From Brugia malayi (lineage: Eukaryota > Nematoda > Chromadorea > Rhabditida > Onchocercidae), in the NCBI RefSeq assembly GCF_000002995.4, contig NW_025062411.1, positions 1-13,403 on the forward strand: 13,403 nt of DNA, in the 5' to 3' direction. A program made the translations under genes and the position numbers. The notes beneath the pieces were generated by a model, which worked only from the letters and a program-made list of their open reading frames with translations, made no database searches and had not been told where the DNA came from. Shown one piece after another: positions 7,664 to 13,403 of this stretch. The first letter of the stretch is position 1. Every line of letters begins with the position of its first letter.

Positions 7664-9038
7664 CTGAAAAAAAATCAAAAACATTCACTAAAATCTTATC
7701 AAATTTATGTACTTATTTTTGAAGTCATCGTTCACTCAACCTTAAGCTTACTTACTCTTAATCATTGATTGTTTCTTTACACTGAGTCATTCAGTTGTCT
7801 AAGTAAATCTCGATCCATTTGAAGTTCAATTTTGAAAAAAAAAAACCCTTCGATATTATTATGTGATCAAGTGTAATTAGGGTAAAAGCAAAACTGAAAG
7901 TAGAATATGCGATGATGAAATATATGTGATGTCGCAAACACAAAATGTATGTGGAAATCCGACGAATTAATATGAGTATCGGAGACTAGGAAATATCTCA
8001 TATCACCACCATCCAGCAAAAAACAAGCAAGGGGAACGATTCCTGTTCATAGTGACGTGAAGCCTACACAAGCAGATTCTTCAGATTAACCAAATCCAAA
8101 TGATCCCATATTGCTAAGCACACAAACCAGACTGCTGTTATTAGTTTTAGAATTGGAGAGTCACCCATCCAGCATCGAAAGTGAAAATAAACAGTCGACA
8201 ACTTTAGAGTCAAAAAAATTTTCTATAGATGAAATTGTTAATCCAATTCTACAAATTTGATTAGGTTTGCTGATCGTCTCTGAGCTGTATGAGCAGTCCC
8301 ATTTGCAGCCCTTTCTACTGCAACAAATCACGCAACAGCGCAATGTGCTAGTACTAGTACAGCTCCATAATTCCTTTGACAACACAATTTTACCAGTCGT
8401 AAATGAAAGTGAGAAAGATTAAGAAACAATCCATTGAATTTGGGCGATTTACTTCAAGTTTTTAGCTTCAAGTTTAATAATGGTCTTACAGCAGAACTTT
8501 AACATAGCTAAGAGATAAGTTATGGGTCCATCAAATCTGGCTTTCCCCATAAAATCCCATCAAAAATTGTATGAACAAATATTTCACGTTACTGAACTAT
8601 TTGGTGGATTCTCCGAGTTTAAGGAAATCAGTATTCCAACACTACATCACGTGGTTCTATATTGGGAATGTTAATTTTGCAAGTGAAGCTGTATAATTTA
8701 TTAACAGATTCTGATTTCTTTAAAATAGAAAAATCCATTTAACTGGTCGTGGGGTAAGTGAAGAAAAAGCTAACAATACATTCTTTAAAATTATTTGCTA
8801 CATCATAAATGTTCGTATTGTGAACAGACAAACCATGGAATGTTAGCAGTACTTTTATAGATAATATGAGGATGGCAGCACACAAACATTTCATAATTCA
8901 GATGAACACTGACTACCCCAAAGTAGTACATTTTTCCTTTTTAAATAGCCCTAGCTTGATACTCGGACATTTTGTTCCATTTCAAGTACCTGTTTAAATT
9001 TATCAATTCAAAATACAAATAAAATTGCGACTACCGAC
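7664..9038. other. Intron 1 (1,375 bp) with weakly coding-like plus-strand stretch
   Basis: Between exons 1 and 2. On the plus strand one frame from about 7985 to 8690 has fewer stops than expected for such AT-rich DNA and includes runs such as SSIESENKQSTTLESKKFSI, QPFLLQQITQQRNVLVLVQL and YEQIFHVTELFGGFSEFKEI. It is still interrupted at least seven times. A second frame (about 8735-8930) reads RGVSEEKANNTFFKIICYII. I recognise no family. It could be a dead transposon or gene fragment in antisense, or chance. Confidence 0.25.
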
Positions 9039-9286
9039 CTTATTGCTTTCATTTGAAATAACTTTTGGTTCTTGCAATCTTTGCTGAGGTTCACAGAAAA
9101 CTGTGTTTTCCTGTTCACTAGCGTATCTTAATCCACCGAAACGCATTGCTATTGATGCCCTCTTGAAATAAAATATTCAGGCATCCCAGCTGAATCACCA
9201 GATGTTGGGGAATATGAATGCGTCAGCAAATCTGTTATTGAGTACTCGTGATAACTAGGTATCAATTGATGTAGATCATCGAATAC
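9039..9286 (-). CDS. PNUTS-like exon 1 (first recognised), 1-nt indel
   Basis: The acceptor CATTTCAG (ending at 9287) precedes an open stretch starting VFDDLHQLIPSYHEY, rich in Ser/Thr/Tyr. The frame then stops at a TAG (9149-9151), but the next frame continues with ASIAMRFGGLRYASEQ to a donor AAG|GTCGGT. The length is 248 nt, one short of a whole number of codons, so a single-base deletion between about 9149 and 9176 reconciles both frames and the phase-0 junction to exon 2. I recognise no domain here; it would be an N-terminal extension compared with vertebrate PNUTS. The open frame also extends upstream through the acceptor to an ATG at 9340 inside the first array unit, so this could be the initiating exon instead of an internal one. 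Confidence 0.55.
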
Positions 9287-11830
9287 CTGAAATGAAAAAT
9301 GGGGTATCGTCATGTACGCACTCTCAACAGATATTACCATATCACTAGAAGATATATTGATTAATTCATTAACTCATACCATATCTCTGCAAATATAACA
9401 ATATCACTAGAAGACATTTTGATTTTTTTCATTAACTCATACCATTTCTCTACAGATATGACAATATCACAAGAAGACATTTTGATTTATTGATTAATTA
9501 AAACCATTTCTCTGCAGATATAACAATATCACTGGAAGACATTTTGATTTTTTCATTAACTCATACCATTTCTCTACAGATATAACAATATCACTAGAAG
9601 ACATTTTAATTACTTCATTAACTTGTACCATTTCTCTGCAGATATAACAATATCACAAGAAGACATTTTGATTTTTTTCATTAACTCATACCATTTCTCT
9701 ACAGATATAACAATATCACAAGAAGACATTTGGATTAATTGATTAATTAAAACCATTTCTCTGCAGATATAACAATATCACTAGAAGACATTTTGATTAA
9801 TTGATTAATTAAAACCATTTCTCTGCAGATATAACAATATCACTAGAAGATATTTTGATTCTCTACAGATTAAACAATATCACTAGAAGACATTTTTTTT
9901 AATTCATGTCACTTCGCTGCTGATATAACAATATCACTAGAAGACATTTTGATTAATTCATTAACTCATACCATTTCTCTACAGATTAAAAATATCACTA
10001 GAAGACATTTTTTTTAATTCATGTTACTTCGCTGCTGATACAACAATATCACTAGATGACATTTCGATCAATTCATGCCACTTCTCTACTGATATAACAA
10101 TACAACTAGAAGACATTTTGATTAATTCATTAACTCATACCATTTCTCTGCAAATATAACAATATCACTAGAAGACATTTTGATTAATTCATGCCACTTC
10201 TCTACTGATATAACAATATCACTAGAAGACATTTGATTAATTCATTAACTCATACCATTTCTCTGTAGATACAACAACATCACTAGAAGATATTTTGATT
10301 CTCCACATATTAAACAATATCACTAGAAGACATTTTTTTTTAATTCATGTCACTTCGCTGCTGATATAACAATATCACCAGATGACATTTCGAACAATTC
10401 ATGCCACTTCTCTACTGATATAACAATATCACTAGAAGACATTTTGATTAAATCATTAACTCATACCATTTCTCTGCAAATATAACAATATCACTAGAAG
10501 ACATTTTGATTAATTCATGCCACTCTCTACTGATATAACAATACCACAAGAAGACATTTTGATTAATTCATTAACTCACACCATTTCTCTGTAGAAACAA
10601 CAACATCACTAGAAGATATTTTGATTCTCTTCAAATTAAACAATATCACTAGAAGACATTTTTTTATTTCATGTCACTTCGCTGCTGATATAACAATATC
10701 ACTAGAAGACATTTCGATTATTCAAGCCACTTCGCTGCTGACATAACAATATCACCAGAAGACATTTCGATCAATTCATGCCACTTCTCTACTGATATAA
10801 CAATATCACTAGAAGACATTTTGATTAAATCATTAACTCATACCATTTCTCTACTGATATAACAATATCACTAGAAGACATCTTGATTAATTCATTAACT
10901 CATACCATTTCTCAACATATTAAACAATATCACTAGAAGACATATTTTTTAAATCACGACACTTCGCTGCTGATATCACAATATCACTAGAAGACATTTC
11001 GATTAATTCATTAACTCATACCATTTCTCTGCAAATATAACAATATCACTAGAGGACATTTTTTTAATTCATGTCACTTCGCTGCTGATATAACAATATC
11101 ACTAGAAGACATTTCGATTATTCAAGCCACTTCTCTACTGATATAACCATATCACTAGAAGACATTTCGATTAATTCATGCCACTTCTCTACTAATATAA
11201 CAATATCACTAGAAGACATTTTAAATAACTTCATTAACTAGTACCATTTCTCTGCAGATATAACAATATCACAAGAAGACATTTTGATTGATTCATTAAC
11301 TCATACCATTTCTCTGCAGATATAACAATATCACTAGAAGACATTTTAATTACTTCATTAACTAGTACCATTTCTCTGCAGATATAACAATATCACAAGA
11401 AGACATTTTGATTAATTGATTAATTAAAACCATTTCTCAACAGATATAACAATACCACTAGAAGATATTTTGATTAATCCATAAACTCATACCATTACTC
11501 TGCAGATGCAACAATATCACTAGAAGATGTTTTAATTAATTCATTAACTCATACCATTTCTTACCAATATTGCAAGATCACTAGAAGACATTTTGATTAA
11601 TTCATGCCATAATTCTGCAAATATAACAATATCACTAGAAGATATTTTGATTAATCCATTAACTCATACCATTTCTCTACAGATATAACAATATCTCTAG
11701 AAGACATATTGATTTTTTCATTAACTCACACCATTTCTCTACAGATATAACAATATCACTAGAAGAGACATTTTAATTTCTTCATTATCTAGTACCATTT
11801 CTCTGCAGATATAACAATATCACTAGAAGA

Positions 11831-11975
11831 CATTATAATTACTTCATTAACTAGTACCACATCTCTTAACAATATCGCTAGAAGGCATCATGATTAATTC
11901 ATGCCACTTCTCTGCTATATAACAATATCGCTAGAAAGCATTTTGATTAATTCATTAACTCGTACCATTTCTCTG
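11831..11975. repeat. Higher-order repeat block, copy 1
   Basis: A 145-bp run with the diagnostic variants accacatctcttaac, cgctagaaggcatcatg and cgctagaaagc. It recurs almost identically about 1,413 bp downstream, showing that multi-unit blocks were duplicated together. Confidence 0.8.
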
Positions 11976-12434
11976 CAAATATAACAATATCACTAGAGGA
12001 CATTTTTTTATTTCATGTCACTTCGCTGCTGATATAACAATATCACTAGAAGACATTTCGATTAATTCAAGCCACTTCTCAACTGATATAACAATATCAC
12101 TAGAAGACATTTTGATTAATTGATTAATTAAAACCATTTCTCTGCAGATATAACAATATCATTAGAAGACATTTTGATTAATTCATTAACTCATACCATT
12201 TCTCTGCAGATATAACAATATCACTAGAAGACATTTTAATTACTTCATTAACTAGTACCATTTCTCTGCCTTTATAACAATATCACTAGAAGATATTTTG
12301 ATTAATTGATTATTTGAAACCATATCTCTGCAGATAAAACAATATCACTAGAAGACATTTTGATTAATTCATTGACTCATACCATTTCTCTGCAAATATA
12401 ACAATATCACTAGAGGACATTTTTTTAATTCATG

Positions 12435-12581
12435 TCACTTCGCTGCTGATATAACAATATCACTAGAAGACATTTCGATTAATTCAAGCCACTTCTCTAC
12501 TGATATAACAATATCACTAGAAGACATTTCGATTAATTCATGCCACTTCTCTACTAATATAACAATATCACTAGAAGACAT
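12435..12581 (-). CDS. Short open frame of 18-residue repeats within the array
   Basis: A clean example of the array's coding potential: 48 codons from ATG (12579-12581) to TGA (12435-12437) made of MSSSDIVILVEKWHELIE, then MSSSDIVISVEKWLELIE, then MSSSDIVISAAK. Units join in frame because each is exactly 54 bp, and AAAATG/GAAATG precedes each Met. It is too short and too embedded in frame-broken copies to claim a live gene. I annotate it as evidence for an ancestral repeat protein or repeat exon. Confidence 0.3.
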   Translation of the reverse strand: MSSSDIVILVEKWHELIEMSSSDIVISVEKWLELIEMSSSDIVISAAK

Positions 12582-13243
12582 TTTAATTACTTCATTAACT
12601 AGTACCATTTCTCTGCAGATATAACAATATCACAAGAAGACATTTTGATTAATTGATTAATTAAAACCATTTCTCTACAGATATAACAATATCACTAGAA
12701 GATATTTTGATTAATCCATTAACTCATACCATTTCTTACCAATATTACAAGATCACTAGAAGACATTTTGATTAATTCATGCCATAATTCTGCAAATATA
12801 ATAATATCACTAGAAGATATTTTGATTAATTCATGCCATAATTCTGCAGATAAAACAATATCATTAGAAGACATTTTGATTAATTCATTAACTCATACCA
12901 TTTCTCTACAGCTATAACAATATCACAAGAAGACATTTTGATTAATTGATTAATTAAACCATTTCTCTGCAGATATAACAATATCACTAGAAGACATTTT
13001 GATTAATTGATTAATTAAAACCATTTCTCTGCTGATATAACAATATCACTGGAAGACATTTTGATTTTTTTCATTAACTCGTACCATTTCTCTACTGATT
13101 TAACAATATCTCTTGAAGACATTTTGATTAATTGATTATTTGAAACCATATCTCTGCAGATAAAACAATATCATTAGAAGACATTTCGATTAATTCATTA
13201 ACTCATACCATTTCTCTACATATATTACAATATCACTAGAAGA

Positions 13244-13388
13244 CATTATTATTACTTCATTAACTAGTACCACATCTCTTAACAATATCGCTAGAAGGCA
13301 TCATGATTAATTCATGCCACTTCTCTGCCTATATAACAATATCGCTAGAAAGCATTTTGATTAATTCATTAACTCGTACCATTTCTCT
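13244..13388. repeat. Higher-order repeat block, copy 2
   Basis: Copy of 11831-11975 with the same diagnostic variants. Differences seen are a few substitutions and one extra C (tctgcctata against tctgctata). It lies at the window edge, so the block may continue. Confidence 0.8.
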
Positions 13389-13403
13389 ACTGATTTAACA
13401 ATA

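Larger units (their letters stand above)
307..9286 (-). pseudogene. PPP1R10: PNUTS/PPP1R10-like gene, 16 exons, frame-broken
   Basis: PNUTS is a nuclear regulatory subunit that tethers protein phosphatase 1 to chromatin and to RNA polymerase II (PTW/PP1 complex with WDR82 and TOX4), where it acts in elongation and termination. Seen here on the minus strand: a TFIIS-N-like domain (about residues 165-270 of the conceptual protein), KFRSIGLE, NTFMDAL, KIRFADENG with a conserved YFEVEGERLN-like follow-on, and an RS-rich tail. These occur in the same order as in animal PNUTS except for the tail. The joined exons give about 939 codons from exon 1 to the first exon-16 stop, close to the human protein. 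Splice phases match at every junction once single-base indels are allowed. Breaks: in-frame stops at 6781-6783, 6667-6669, 3611-3613, 1829-1831 and 451-453; indels in exons 1, 3, 10 (two) and at the end of 13. The true start codon is not certain and may lie beyond the repeat array. Alternative: an intact gene with many assembly errors. Confidence 0.82.
9321..13403. repeat. Minisatellite array, mostly 54-62-bp units, cut by window end
   Basis: About 4.1 kb of head-to-tail units, roughly 70 copies estimated from length. Each has a strongly conserved core (ataacaatatcactagaaga plus catt) and a variable half. Variable halves fall into families: attaattcattaactcatacc (62-bp unit), attaattgattaattaaaacc, attacttcattaactagtacc, gattaattcatgccacttc (54-bp unit), T-run plus aattcatgtcacttcgctgc, and a short type with gattctctacagatt. 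Many units carry CTGCAG. The first unit starts about 35 bp upstream (in gene orientation) of the first recognised exon; the far end is not reached. On the minus strand the 54-bp unit is an 18-codon open repeat. Confidence 0.95.

Noticed and set aside
8161..8385. 74-codon minus-strand frame rich in Cys/Ser in intron 1
   Set aside because: No domain, no fitting splice sites, and the opposite strand looks more protein-like; probably a shadow or chance frame.
9321..13403. CRISPR-like pattern: conserved ~24-bp core alternating with variable ~30-38-bp segments
   Set aside because: The variable segments are themselves a few recurring families, units are degenerate, and the rest of the window is an intron-containing eukaryotic gene. 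It is a minisatellite.

Overview
The window looks like nuclear DNA of an invertebrate eukaryote, most likely a nematode, possibly filarial. It is AT-rich. Its one recognisable gene is cut by introns of roughly 90-1,600 bp that begin with GT and end in TTTTCAG/TTTTAG-like acceptors, and there are no bacterial-style operons or ribosome-binding sites. The organism call is inference from style, not from a marker gene.

Region 307-9286, minus strand: one 16-exon gene that I read as a homologue of PNUTS/PPP1R10, the nuclear PP1-targeting subunit. In order it has a TFIIS-N-like helical domain (exons 4-6), a Lys/Ser-rich linker, the 'KFRS(I/T)GLE' motif (exons 6-7), an 'FMDAL' motif (exon 9), a PP1-binding RVxF-type motif KIRF followed by the conserved stretch ending near LNVSKL (exons 10-11), a low-complexity segment (exons 12-14) and an RGG/RD/RS-rich tail (exons 15-16). 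Exon-intron phases agree across the gene. The reading frame is nevertheless broken: five in-frame stop codons (four TAA, one TAG) and about five single-base indels are needed to join the exons. All 15 introns keep GT and AG ends. It is therefore either a young unprocessed pseudogene or degenerating gene copy, or a poorly polished assembly of a live gene. I annotate it as a pseudogene, with exons listed separately.

Region 1-306: AT-rich 3' flank with at most a weak polyadenylation signal. Large introns (3965-5545 and 7664-9038) hold no convincing gene. The second contains a plus-strand stretch that looks vaguely coding but is riddled with stops.

Region about 9321-13403 (runs off the window): a tandem minisatellite of roughly 70 units of mostly 54-62 bp, immediately upstream of the first recognised exon. 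Read on the same strand as the gene, the 54-bp unit is an exact 18-codon open repeat (MSSSDIVISVEKWHELIE). Longer units carry what looks like an 8-bp internal duplication that breaks this frame. The copy closest to the gene is in frame with its first recognised exon. The array is thus plausibly a decayed coding repeat that expanded beside, or within the 5' end of, the broken PNUTS-like gene. It also shows higher-order repeats at about 115, 325 and 1,413 bp.
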